From positions 1-34,270 of the forward strand of contig JALZVT010000072.1 of assembly GCA_023300545.1 (NCBI GenBank): a stretch of 34,270 nucleotides of DNA, read 5' to 3'. Both the position numbers and the translations under genes were made by a program. Below the pieces are notes generated by a model. That model was not told the origin of the DNA. It searched no databases and was given only the letters and a program-made list of their open reading frames with translations. Positions 8,043 to 15,836 of this stretch are shown here, one piece after another. This DNA comes from Pseudomonadales bacterium. Its GTDB lineage: Bacteria > Pseudomonadota > Gammaproteobacteria > Pseudomonadales > Azotimanducaceae. The stretch's first letter is position 1, and each line of letters opens with the position of its first letter.

Positions 8043-8996
8043 TTGGCCAGCGTTCGCGCAACCGCGCATCCGAATATTGCTCTTGTTAAATACTGGGGCA
8101 AAAAGTCTGCGGCCGGGAATATCCCGGCAGTGCCGTCCTTGTCGATCACCCTCGATTCTCTAACCGCCACAACTGAACTTACCGAGGCGACAAGTGATCA
8201 GTTTGTACTCAACGGCGAAGAGCAATCAGGCGCCGCCAAAGACGAGAAGCTCACCCGCTTTCTGAGTTACCTGCGCGAGCGACACGACGTACCGCCATTG
8301 ACCATCAGCAGCACTAACAATTTTCCTACGGCCGCAGGTCTTGCAAGCTCCGCAGCGGGCTTTGCAGCATTGGTTACCGCAGTAGATCAACTGTGCGCGC
8401 TCAACCTGAGCACCAAAGCGTTGAGCGAACTCGCTCGAGCCGGTTCAGCCTCAGCCGCTCGCTCGATTCTGGGTGGGTTTGTCGGGCTGACCGGCCCCAA
8501 GTTTGTCGCAGAGTCCATAGCAACCCGCGAGCACTGGCCTCTTCAGGTGGTGGTGGCGATCACCAACACCGGTAAGAAATCGGTCTCATCAACCGAGGGA
8601 ATGACCCGGAGTGCCGTGACCTCGCCCTACTATTCAAACTGGCTAGACACGGCAAACGCTGACTACGATCGCGCGCGCGCCGCCATTCAAAGCAAAAACT
8701 TCACTGAGCTGGCGGAGGTTTCAGAGCACAGTTGCTTGAAAATGCACGCGGTGATGCAAACCACCCAGCCGCCGTTGATGTACTGGAATCCGGCAAGCCT
8801 CGCCTGCATCCAAAAAATTCAAAACTTGCGGGCCCAAGGCGTGGATGTATTTTTCACTATTGATGCAGGCCCTCAGATCAAAGCCGTGTGCACGCAAAAC
8901 TCGGTCGATAGCGTCGCAACAATTCTGGCGCAAATGCCAGGCGTGTTGAGTATCGAGAAAATTGGCCTTGGTGGCCCCGCTCAGGCCAAGGGTTAG
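8043..8996 (+). CDS. mvaD: Diphosphomevalonate decarboxylase
   Basis: 317 residues, the normal length. It converts mevalonate 5-diphosphate, ATP-dependently, to isopentenyl diphosphate, CO2 and phosphate in the cytosol. It is a GHMP-family protein with the diagnostic N-terminal HPNIALVKYWGK, the phosphate loop FPTAAGLASSAAGFAAL, SARSILGGFVGL, and the C-terminal FTIDAGPQIK, which carries the conserved catalytic Asp. The start is TTG with AGGAG six bases upstream. It is the first of three tightly linked mevalonate genes: the phosphomevalonate kinase start lies about ten bases past its stop. The family assignment is firm. Related phosphomevalonate decarboxylases exist in archaea and Chloroflexi, but the adjacent phosphomevalonate kinase favours the classical route. 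Confidence 0.93.
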   Translation: MASVRATAHPNIALVKYWGKKSAAGNIPAVPSLSITLDSLTATTELTEATSDQFVLNGEEQSGAAKDEKLTRFLSYLRERHDVPPLTISSTNNFPTAAGLASSAAGFAALVTAVDQLCALNLSTKALSELARAGSASAARSILGGFVGLTGPKFVAESIATREHWPLQVVVAITNTGKKSVSSTEGMTRSAVTSPYYSNWLDTANADYDRARAAIQSKNFTELAEVSEHSCLKMHAVMQTTQPPLMYWNPASLACIQKIQNLRAQGVDVFFTIDAGPQIKAVCTQNSVDSVATILAQMPGVLSIEKIGLGGPAQAKG

Positions 8997-9006
8997 TCCG
9001 GTCGTT

Positions 9007-10020
9007 GTGCAAGTAACAGCGAGCGCTCCTGGTAAGGTGGTTCTGTCCGGTGAATATGCGGTGCTGGCTGGGGCGCCCGCTCTGGTGATGGCAACGAACC
9101 GCCGCGCGCATTGCACACTCGCGACCACCCAAGAGCCAACCTGGCAGTTCCAGAGCCGCGGTTTTAACGCCCAGAGCACGCACCCTCTAAGTGCTGTGCT
9201 GGCGCCTGAACAGATTGGCAGTGACGACCCCGCCAGACTGTGCGGCTGGGTACTCAGGCAGGCCGCGCAGTCAGCGAGCGTTCAATGGCCAGCAGGCATG
9301 CAGGTCAGCACCGATTCCAGCCAGATGTACCACGCTGGCAGCAAGCTGGGCCTCGGCTCAAGTGCTGCGCTAACCACCGCCCTCGCGGGCGCCATCTGGC
9401 AACTTGCGCAACGCAATGCCCCGCAATTTGCTGACCTGCACGCGGCGCATCAGGCCAGCCAGGGCGGCATTGGCAGCGGACTCGATGTCGCAACGTCCCT
9501 GCTTGGGGGAGTCATTCGCTTTGAGGCAGGCAACAGCGAGCCAGCACAGTGGCCCGCCCATCTGGTCTATCGCTTCGTATACGCCGGCAAACCCGCCAGC
9601 ACCCCTGAGCTGGTGAGTCGTTTTAACGCGTGGCGCAGCCGGCAAAGTCAGTCCAAGGCAGGTAACGCGACAAATAGCCCAGAAAGACTGAAAAACGACG
9701 AATTAACGGTGCTAATTAATGCCTCAGCAACATTGGCTAACCGGGGCATAAGTCTGGATAATTTCGCGCGCTATATAAACGCGCTCAGAGCGTTGGATGA
9801 GGCCGCAACAATTGGCATCTTTTCAGCAGGGCATGCAGACATAGCAATCGCAGCGGAGCGCACTAACGTGCTCTATAAACCCTGTGGTGCAGGCGGTGGT
9901 GATCTGGGTGTCGCGTTGAGCGACAACCAACAAGATCTCGATCGTTTCACTGCACGTATCGGCAACGCTTACGCAGTCATTGATCTGGAGATTGCATCGA
10001 ATGGCCTCACCATCGGCTAA
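9007..10020 (+). CDS. Phosphomevalonate kinase
   Basis: About 337 residues from GTG 9007. This start gives the usual kinase N-terminus (M)QVTASAPGKVVLSGEYAVL. A TTG at 8962, inside mvaD, would add 15 non-conserved residues. GHMP kinase motifs are all present: the first block just quoted, the ATP loop LGLGSSAALTTALAG, QGGIGSGLDVATSLLGG (ERG8-type, with the catalytic region), and the C-terminal KPCGAGGGDLGVAL glycine motif. It phosphorylates mevalonate 5-phosphate to the diphosphate, the step between the kinase half of the next gene and MvaD. No good Shine-Dalgarno sequence is seen, so translation is probably coupled to mvaD. Its last 20 bases overlap the start of the HMGR-MVK gene. The precise start is uncertain. 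Confidence 0.88.
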   Translation: MQVTASAPGKVVLSGEYAVLAGAPALVMATNRRAHCTLATTQEPTWQFQSRGFNAQSTHPLSAVLAPEQIGSDDPARLCGWVLRQAAQSASVQWPAGMQVSTDSSQMYHAGSKLGLGSSAALTTALAGAIWQLAQRNAPQFADLHAAHQASQGGIGSGLDVATSLLGGVIRFEAGNSEPAQWPAHLVYRFVYAGKPASTPELVSRFNAWRSRQSQSKAGNATNSPERLKNDELTVLINASATLANRGISLDNFARYINALRALDEAATIGIFSAGHADIAIAAERTNVLYKPCGAGGGDLGVALSDNQQDLDRFTARIGNAYAVIDLEIASNGLTIG

Positions 10021-12259
10021 CGACAAATCCTCGCGCATTCCGAACTTTTTTCGGATGGCGCTCAACGAGCGCATTGCAGCGTTGCATCAGCGCAAGCTGC
10101 TATCGGATCAAGACCTAGAGCTGCTGCACACTGGCGACCACACTTTGCGCCTCGCTGTTGCAGACAAGATGATCGAAAACGTGGTTGGCATCATGGGCTT
10201 GCCGCTCGGGGTTGGACTGAACTTTCTAATTAACGGACGCGACTACGTTGTGCCTCTGTGCGTTGAAGAACCGTCAATTGTTGCCGGTCTATCGGGCGCC
10301 GCGCGCATCGCCCGTTTGGGGGGTGGCTACACCGCCACCACTACCGAGCCAATACTTATTGGCCAGGTTCAGGCCGTCAACATAGACGACCCCCAAGCTG
10401 CAATGGCGGCGCTGATAGCCGCAGAAGACGAGATTGTGAATCTCGCCAACTCGCTGCACCCAAAAATGATTGCTAGAGGCGGTGGTGCCCGGAGCATTGA
10501 AGTCTTTCACCATGTCGCACCCGAAGATGGTCGCGACATGGTCGTGCTGCACCTGTTAGTCGATACCCGCGACGCAATGGGCGCTAATCTCGTCAACTCC
10601 ATGTGCGAAGGTATCGCCTCGCTAGTGGAGTCGATCACAGGCGGCAAAGTGTTTCTGCGTATTCTATCGAACCTCACCGATCGAGCTCTCGTGAACGCAA
10701 GCGTCAGCATTCCCGTACAAAACCTCGAAGGCAAAGGCTATACCGGCGAGCAAGTCCGGGACGGCATTATTCTCGCCAACGACCTCGCATTGGTTGACCC
10801 TTATCGCGCGGCGACCCACAACAAAGGCATCATGAACGGCGTCGACGCAGTCGCCCTGGCCACCGGCAATGACTGGCGAGCACTCGAGGCAGCCGCTCAC
10901 GCTTATGCCGCTCGTGAGGGCCAGTACAAGGCGCTCACCCGCTGGTACAAAGGCGATAACGGCGACCTGGTTGGCGAAATCAAAATGCCGATGAAAGTGG
11001 GCACTGTTGGCGGATCACTCGAGACCAACCCAACCGTACGCATTAACCATCGCCTACTCGGCACGCCAAACGCGACCGAGCTCGCAGGGGTTATGGGCAC
11101 TGTTGGCCTCGCACAGAACTTTGCCGCTCTGCGCTCACTGTCTACCGACGGCATTCAACAAAATCACATGACGCTGCACGCCCGCAGCGTTGTCAGCAGT
11201 GCTGGCGTACCCGACGATTTATTTGACGCCGTTGTTGAAGCGCTGATCGAAACGGGTGAGATCAAAGTGTGGAAGGCCCGCGAGCTTACCGATCAGATGA
11301 TCAAGGCCAATTCACAGCGCCCAGACGACACCAAGCGAGTTAGCGCCTGCGGCAAGATAATTTTGCTTGGCGAACACGCGGTTGTTTACGGTCGTCCTGC
11401 ACTGGCTGTGCCAATTTCTCTTGCGGTAGAGGCCTGTGTACAACCGACAAAATCTGCGCAGCAAGGCGTTCAGATGCTCATCCCGCGCTGGGGCGTTGAG
11501 CAACAGATTCGCGAGAACAGCAACCAAGGCATTAGTGGCAGCCTGTACGAAACGCTGCAACAACTGGGTCTGCAAAACGAAAACATGACGATAGAGGTAT
11601 TCCCTCATCTACCCAAGGCGGTCGGTTTGGGAGGCTCAGCAGCCCTCGCGGTCGCCGTCATTCGCGCGTTGGATGTGCACTTTGAACTCGACCTGGGTAA
11701 CGAACGCATCAATGCGCTGGCCTTCGAGTGCGAAAAAGCAGCACACGGCACTCCATCTGGCATTGATAATACTCTGGCCACCTATGGCAACGCGCTGTTG
11801 TATCAAAACACGGGCACTCCCGAGTTCAGTCAGATCGCTCCTGGCAAGCCTCTGCATCTTGCCGTTGGTTTAACAGGCAAAGAAAGCCTGACAGCAAAGA
11901 CCGTTGGCGCGGTCAGAAGTGCCTGGCAGCGTCACGAAGCGCGTTATAACGGTATCTTTGATCAAATTGGATCACTCACAACCTACGCAGCTGAAGCCTT
12001 CCGCGCAGGGCAGCTCACCGAACTGGGTGAGCTCATGAACCTCTGCCAGGGTTACCTAAACGCACTGCAACTCTCAACGCCAGAACTGGAAGAGTTGAAC
12101 CACATTGCGCGTGAACGCGGCAGCCTTGGCGCCAAACTCACAGGTGGTGGTGGCGGTGGTTCAATGATCGCACTGTGCGAATCACAGGACCACGCGGTAG
12201 ACGTTATCAGCGCAATGGAAGCATCAGGTTACAGCGGCTTCCCGACCGAAGTCAGCTAG
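10001..12259 (+). CDS. HMG-CoA reductase (class II) - mevalonate kinase fusion
   Basis: 752 residues from ATG 10001, with GGAG ten bases upstream. Residues about 15-435 are a class II (Pseudomonas mevalonii type) HMG-CoA reductase: ENVVGIMGLPLGVGLNF, catalytic Glu of VEEPSIVAG (89-90), DAMGAN cofactor motif, Lys275 (THNKGIMNG), Asp291 (ATGNDWRA) and His393 (LHARS). A linker of about 15-20 residues leads into mevalonate kinase (about 447-750): KIILLGEHAVVYGRPALAVP, ATP loop VGLGGSAA (541-548), Asp589 in GTPSGIDNT, and LTGGGGGGSM. The protein would reduce HMG-CoA to mevalonate and then phosphorylate it. Both halves keep their catalytic residues and there is no frameshift or stop at the junction. 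The ATP loop reads GLGGSAA instead of the common GLGSSAA. Class II reductases can run in the oxidative direction, but neighbouring genes point to biosynthesis. Confidence 0.92.
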   Translation: MASPSANDKSSRIPNFFRMALNERIAALHQRKLLSDQDLELLHTGDHTLRLAVADKMIENVVGIMGLPLGVGLNFLINGRDYVVPLCVEEPSIVAGLSGAARIARLGGGYTATTTEPILIGQVQAVNIDDPQAAMAALIAAEDEIVNLANSLHPKMIARGGGARSIEVFHHVAPEDGRDMVVLHLLVDTRDAMGANLVNSMCEGIASLVESITGGKVFLRILSNLTDRALVNASVSIPVQNLEGKGYTGEQVRDGIILANDLALVDPYRAATHNKGIMNGVDAVALATGNDWRALEAAAHAYAAREGQYKALTRWYKGDNGDLVGEIKMPMKVGTVGGSLETNPTVRINHRLLGTPNATELAGVMGTVGLAQNFAALRSLSTDGIQQNHMTLHARSVVSSAGVPDDLFDAVVEALIETGEIKVWKARELTDQMIKANSQRPDDTKRVSACGKIILLGEHAVVYGRPALAVPISLAVEACVQPTKSAQQGVQMLIPRWGVEQQIRENSNQGISGSLYETLQQLGLQNENMTIEVFPHLPKAVGLGGSAALAVAVIRALDVHFELDLGNERINALAFECEKAAHGTPSGIDNTLATYGNALLYQNTGTPEFSQIAPGKPLHLAVGLTGKESLTAKTVGAVRSAWQRHEARYNGIFDQIGSLTTYAAEAFRAGQLTELGELMNLCQGYLNALQLSTPELEELNHIARERGSLGAKLTGGGGGGSMIALCESQDHAVDVISAMEASGYSGFPTEVS

Positions 12260-12274
12260 CCCTCAGGCTGGCTG
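12253..12274. terminator. Hairpin across convergent gene ends
   Basis: CAGCTAGCC (12253-12261), loop CTCA, and GGCTGGCTG (12266-12274) form a 9-bp stem with one T-G wobble. It covers both the stop codon of the HMGR-MVK gene and that of the convergent gene. No T-run follows on either strand, so terminator function is only possible. Confidence 0.4.
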
Positions 12275-13060
12275 TTCAGCAGCTGGTTCGGGCAGACTTT
12301 CAAGTTGAAAATTAGACAGGTCCAGAATTTCTGGCTCTACCAGCGGCGAGCTTTCCACCAGCAGCTCACCCACCTCACCCAGTTGAAAATCAGGCTCAAC
12401 CAAAGCATTGATCTCAGCGCTAACGTCAGTTGGAACGCCCAGGGTCGCACCCGCTTCGTCTAGAGAAAGGTGCGAGGTATCAACCGGAGGCAACGGCATA
12501 GCTGCCGACGCTTCAGCAGGCTCTATCAAGTTACCGCCCGCGTCAGCGACGCTCAGGTGACCGATAGCAACACTGGCCACCGGTTGTGTCGTTTTGGCTG
12601 CCGCAGGCGCCAGATCTTCACCAACATTCGCCAACGCAAAACTCGCAATTGCATCTGTCGTTGCGGCTGAAATAATCTGAGCCCCAGCGCCATCCTCAGC
12701 ATCAGCATCAGGCACAGATTGCTGCTCAGCAGCCACCTGTGCGGCCAGCTGTTCGGTTTGCTGTTTTTTATAAGCAGCAGCAACGGCAACCATCTCGGCT
12801 TTACGAGCAGCTTCGGCCAGAGCTTCGGCGTCTAGCTCGACAATTTCGAGTTTGGCACCCGCCTGCATAAACGCATCGAGGTAGCGCTCGGCGCCAGCCT
12901 CATCAACGTCTTTTTTGATCGTCACCGGATTGCCAGAAAACATGAGCTCGAGCTGAGCGTCGCTTGCCTTCAGCATTTTCTGCAGACGACCACGTACCAC
13001 CGCCATATGCTGGTCTGCAGCAATCTGGCCTCTAAACAGTAATTTGTAACGCGTAGACAT
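12263..13060 (-). CDS. Unknown protein with degenerate C-terminal repeats
   Basis: 265 residues, no enzyme signature. Residues about 1-75 form a compact domain (YKLLFRGQIAADQHMAVV, then LMFSGNPVTIKKDVDEAGAE and LDAFMQAGAKLEIV). From memory this resembles a small N-terminal module found at the front of various gammaproteobacterial proteins, but I cannot name it. Residues 76-125 are Ala/Glu/Gln-rich, probably helical. The rest holds degenerate repeats of about 20-35 residues with a core like hLSLxExGxxL: FALANVGEDLAP, GHLSVADAGGNLIEP, SHLSLDEAGATLGVP, PDFQLGEVGELLVES and SNFQLESLPEP. No signal peptide or membrane segment, so cytoplasmic. A TACAAT five bases before the ATG suggests a leaderless start. 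Convergent with the HMGR-MVK gene and divergent from PPK2. Confidence 0.72.
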   Translation of the reverse strand: MSTRYKLLFRGQIAADQHMAVVRGRLQKMLKASDAQLELMFSGNPVTIKKDVDEAGAERYLDAFMQAGAKLEIVELDAEALAEAARKAEMVAVAAAYKKQQTEQLAAQVAAEQQSVPDADAEDGAGAQIISAATTDAIASFALANVGEDLAPAAAKTTQPVASVAIGHLSVADAGGNLIEPAEASAAMPLPPVDTSHLSLDEAGATLGVPTDVSAEINALVEPDFQLGEVGELLVESSPLVEPEILDLSNFQLESLPEPAAEQPA

Positions 13061-13065
13061 GCCTC

Positions 13066-13071
13066 ATTGTA
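13066..13071 (-). promoter_or_regulatory. TATAAT-like hexamer next to a start codon
   Basis: On the minus strand TACAAT (five of six bases of TATAAT) ends five bases before the ATG of the repeat protein (13058-13060). No convincing -35 is seen. Used as a -10, it would give a leaderless mRNA; GAGG between it and the ATG is too close to act as a ribosome site. Confidence 0.35.
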
Positions 13072-13166
13072 GCACTCAGGCAATTGCGATCTGGCGGCCA
13101 CATCGCCACTATGACTGCTGTCGAGTTCACATTTCTCATCACTCAGTTAGCAGGGCACCGCTAGAT

Positions 13167-14012
13167 ATGGCACGCAAAGAGTATCGCTACAACAAAAAGT
13201 CTGATTTTGCGACAACGGTCAAGAAACCGCTGAACCGAGATGATGCAAAAAAGGCGCTCGCTAAGTCGGTGAGCGACATTGCTGACCTGCAGGAAATGCT
13301 CTACGCCGACAACCATCACTCATTGCTGTTGGTGTTCCAGGGTATGGACGCCGCCGGCAAAGACAGCACCATCAACAAGGTCACGTCCGGCGTCAATCCG
13401 GCAGGCTTTCAGGTCTTTAGTTTCAAGAAACCGTCGTCGGAAGAAATGGACCACAACTTTCTGTGGCGCTGCTGGCAACGCATGCCAGAACGCGGGCGCA
13501 TCGGTATTTTCAACCGCTCCTACTACGAAGAGGTGCTCGTGGTGAAGGTTCACCCTGCCATCGTCGAAGGCCGCCGACTGCCGAACAAAGAGGTAAACAA
13601 GAGCTTTTGGGAGATGCGTTACAACGACATCAACGCGATGGAGAAGCACCTCGCAAACAACGGCACCCGTGTTGTGAAATTTTTCCTCAACGTTTCAAAA
13701 GACGAGCAGAAGCAGCGTTTTTTAAGCCGACTGGACGACCCTAAAAAGCACTGGAAATTTAGTTCGGCCGACCTCAACGAGCGCCAATACTGGGATCAGT
13801 ATCAAGATGCGTTCCGTGACGCCATTGACGCCACGGACAAAGACTACGCCCCTTGGTACATCATTCCTGCTGACGACAAACGCAACATGCGAGCACTGGT
13901 TGCTGACATTATTGTCGAAGAGCTAAAAGATCTAAAACTTCGCTTTCCTGAGCCTGACGAGAGCGAAGTAGCGCGCTTTTCTGCAGCACGCGAATCACTC
14001 AACAGCGAATAG
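13167..14012 (+). CDS. Polyphosphate kinase 2 family (PPK2)
   Basis: 281 residues from ATG 13167 (MARKEYRYNKK). An ATG at 13059 would add 36 residues of unrelated composition and overlap the divergent gene, so it is rejected. Walker A is GMDAAGKDST (59-68) and the Walker B region is GIFNRSYYEEVLV (about 113-125), followed by the lid region with Arg and Lys residues (SRLDDPKKHWKFS). PPK2 enzymes transfer phosphate from inorganic polyphosphate to AMP, ADP or GDP. The length and sequence fit the single-domain enzymes of about 270-300 residues. Which nucleotide is used cannot be told by eye; class III members act on both AMP and ADP. The role is energy or phosphate storage turnover in the cytosol. 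It is monocistronic by layout. Confidence 0.9.
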   Translation: MARKEYRYNKKSDFATTVKKPLNRDDAKKALAKSVSDIADLQEMLYADNHHSLLLVFQGMDAAGKDSTINKVTSGVNPAGFQVFSFKKPSSEEMDHNFLWRCWQRMPERGRIGIFNRSYYEEVLVVKVHPAIVEGRRLPNKEVNKSFWEMRYNDINAMEKHLANNGTRVVKFFLNVSKDEQKQRFLSRLDDPKKHWKFSSADLNERQYWDQYQDAFRDAIDATDKDYAPWYIIPADDKRNMRALVADIIVEELKDLKLRFPEPDESEVARFSAARESLNSE

Positions 14013-14016
14013 GCCC

Positions 14017-14032
14017 AGCACAGCTAAGTGCT
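14017..14032. repeat. Small inverted repeat between convergent genes
   Basis: AGCAC, a six-base loop AGCTAA, and GTGCT, placed between the PPK2 stop and the convergent DUF6482 gene and extending into the latter's end. The stem is only 5 bp, so a role in termination is weakly supported. Confidence 0.25.
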
Positions 14033-14350
14033 CTCGGAATCAGTCTTAACCGGATAACTGTGTTCCATGCGATTGCAGCCAGTTTCGGTGCCAATCATCT
14101 CCCCGTAGGCGCTTTCGTGCACCAGAGTGACCCGCGTTAAGCCAGCGCGTGCAAACGCCTGGTCTGCGGCATATCGGCTCTTGTACACAAGATTGTTGCC
14201 GCGAGCGTCTTGCAAGGTAACGGGTAGTGTTGATTCCCCGTCACCATGCCGCACAACCTGCAGTAGATAGACCACAGCGTCCGTGGCAACCACCATGGCG
14301 TCAAGTTCGGCGCCGTTTGCCCGGGCCTGCTCCAATTCTTTAAGTGTCAC
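14024..14350 (-). CDS. DUF6482 family small protein
   Basis: 108 residues. The pattern fits DUF6482, small proteins widespread in Gammaproteobacteria: an N-terminal helix (LKELEQARANGAELD), a beta segment VVYLLQVVRHGD, LVYKSRYAADQAFARAGL, and a C-terminal LVHESAYGEMIGTE. The function is unknown; no membrane segment or signal peptide. The start is GTG with AAGGAG seven bases upstream on the minus strand, a good ribosome site. It lies 46 bases downstream of the amidase on the same strand and could be the third gene of that operon, although the good ribosome site suggests independent translation. The family name is from memory and moderately sure. Confidence 0.7.
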   Translation of the reverse strand: MTLKELEQARANGAELDAMVVATDAVVYLLQVVRHGDGESTLPVTLQDARGNNLVYKSRYAADQAFARAGLTRVTLVHESAYGEMIGTETGCNRMEHSYPVKTDSEST

Positions 14351-14396
14351 AGCACTGCTCCTTGCAACGAACTTTGTATGTGGCTTATCCCAACAC

Positions 14397-15836
14397 TCAA
14401 AATGAGGGCCGTGCTGTTAAACCAATCGCCCGCTGATAGGCCCAGCCGGCTTGCACAAGGCTCGCTTCATCCAACCAACGCCCAACAATCTGGAACCCTG
14501 TCGGGCGCCGCTGATCGTCCAGACCCGCTGGAAGCGAAATTGTGGGATGACCTGAATAGTTGAAAGGTGCCGTAAAGTTAATAAACTCCGCTCGCTCCTC
14601 GGAATCGTCGAGAGCCGCTTCCATGCCGCTCACTGTGGGAATCGACACCGGCATAGCGGGACAGAGGAAGCCATCGATGGAGGCGAACAACCCGTCCAAT
14701 TCGCGACGAAAATGCTCTCGCACGCGTTCGATTCCACTGTATTGCAACCCACCCACTTTATGTCCGAGTTCTATCAAACTGGTCAAATCGGGGCCGTACA
14801 ACGCTCGTTGTTGCGGATACAGGCCTTCGTGAGCCAGCGCGCATTCGACACCACAGGTGACCACCCAATTACGCACCAGGGTTGTGTAGTCGCGTGGTAG
14901 TTCTACCTCAACAATCTCAGCCCCTAGCTCTCGCAACACGCTGACAGCGTCGCGAATTGTTGCCACCACTTCCGGCGCCACACCTGTCTCAACGTACTTC
15001 CAATCAACCCCAAATCGTTTACCAGCCAAACCCGCCTGCAGCTGCGCCGAAAAATTAGGCGTCGCAATTTCTAGCGAATTAGGATCGTGCGGGTCGTGCC
15101 CGGCAATGGCTTGCAACAAAAGCGCTGCGTCCTCCACCGAGCGAGCAAGTGGACCAATATGGTCGAGAGACTCCGCCAACGGAAAGGCACCAAACCGACT
15201 AACCCGGCCATAGGTGGGCTTGATGCCCACCAAACCATTGGCGGCACTAGGGAAACGAATACTGCCGCCTGTGTCTGAACCGAGCGCGCCAAAAGCAAGG
15301 CCCGAGGCGACGCTAACGCCAGACCCCGAAGAAGACACACCCGACCAGAGGTCTTTACCCCATGGATTAATGGGGGCTGTAAGCTCTGGATGGTGCGCGC
15401 CGTAGGCGCCTTCAGTGAGCTGAACTTTACCGAGCACAATGGCCCCCGCCTCATGCAACCGAGTGACAACGCTCGCATCAAAATCGGGAATGTGATCAGC
15501 CATCACCTTCGTGCCGCTTGCGGTGACCACCCCCTTGGTACTTAGTAAATCTTTCACCGCGATTGGAATGCCATGCAGCAGCCCACAGGGCTGACCGTTG
15601 TTGCGGGCGTGATCCAGAGCCTCAGCACGCGCAAGCGCCTGTTCACTCAAAATCTGGGTATAACAATGCAAGTCACAATTGTGCCGCTCGATGCGGCTGA
15701 GCATGTGCTCCGTCAGCGACAACGCCGATAGTTCGCCGTCGCGCAGCGGCTGACAAAGCTCACTCAAAGAAGCCCAGTGAAGCTCGTCTGAAGAAAAGGC
15801 TGACTGGTTCGGGGACGTTTGAGGAGAATCAGACAT
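14397..15836 (-). CDS. Amidase signature family hydrolase (second)
   Basis: 479 residues. The family triad is present: Lys in GIPIAVKDLLSTKGVVTASG, the cis-Ser region SGVSSSGSGVSVASG, and the nucleophile Ser in GSDTGGSIRFPSAANG. The cis-Ser motif differs slightly from the usual GGSSGG (GVSSSG), but both serines remain. The C-terminal part (GHPTISLPAGLDDQRRPTGFQIVG) is typical. It is unlike the amidase at 6.5 kb, so it is not a recent duplicate. The ATG overlaps the end of the upstream flavoenzyme by eight bases, indicating a coupled pair. One possibility is that the amidase releases a hydroxy- or amino-acid-derived product for the flavoenzyme to oxidise; this is inference only. Confidence 0.87.
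   Translation of the reverse strand: MSDSPQTSPNQSAFSSDELHWASLSELCQPLRDGELSALSLTEHMLSRIERHNCDLHCYTQILSEQALARAEALDHARNNGQPCGLLHGIPIAVKDLLSTKGVVTASGTKVMADHIPDFDASVVTRLHEAGAIVLGKVQLTEGAYGAHHPELTAPINPWGKDLWSGVSSSGSGVSVASGLAFGALGSDTGGSIRFPSAANGLVGIKPTYGRVSRFGAFPLAESLDHIGPLARSVEDAALLLQAIAGHDPHDPNSLEIATPNFSAQLQAGLAGKRFGVDWKYVETGVAPEVVATIRDAVSVLRELGAEIVEVELPRDYTTLVRNWVVTCGVECALAHEGLYPQQRALYGPDLTSLIELGHKVGGLQYSGIERVREHFRRELDGLFASIDGFLCPAMPVSIPTVSGMEAALDDSEERAEFINFTAPFNYSGHPTISLPAGLDDQRRPTGFQIVGRWLDEASLVQAGWAYQRAIGLTARPSF

Noticed and set aside
8721-9183. Minus-strand frames opposite the mvaD / phosphomevalonate kinase junction
   Set aside because: No conserved motif; both sense genes are complete.
8043-12259. 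A terpenoid biosynthetic gene cluster
   Set aside because: No terpene synthase, prenyltransferase, cytochrome P450 or squalene/phytoene synthase occurs in the window; the genes fit basic IPP supply.
13059-13166. PPK2 starting at ATG 13059
   Set aside because: The 36 extra residues are rich in His, Arg and Cys, unlike PPK2, and the region is the promoter spacer for the divergent gene.
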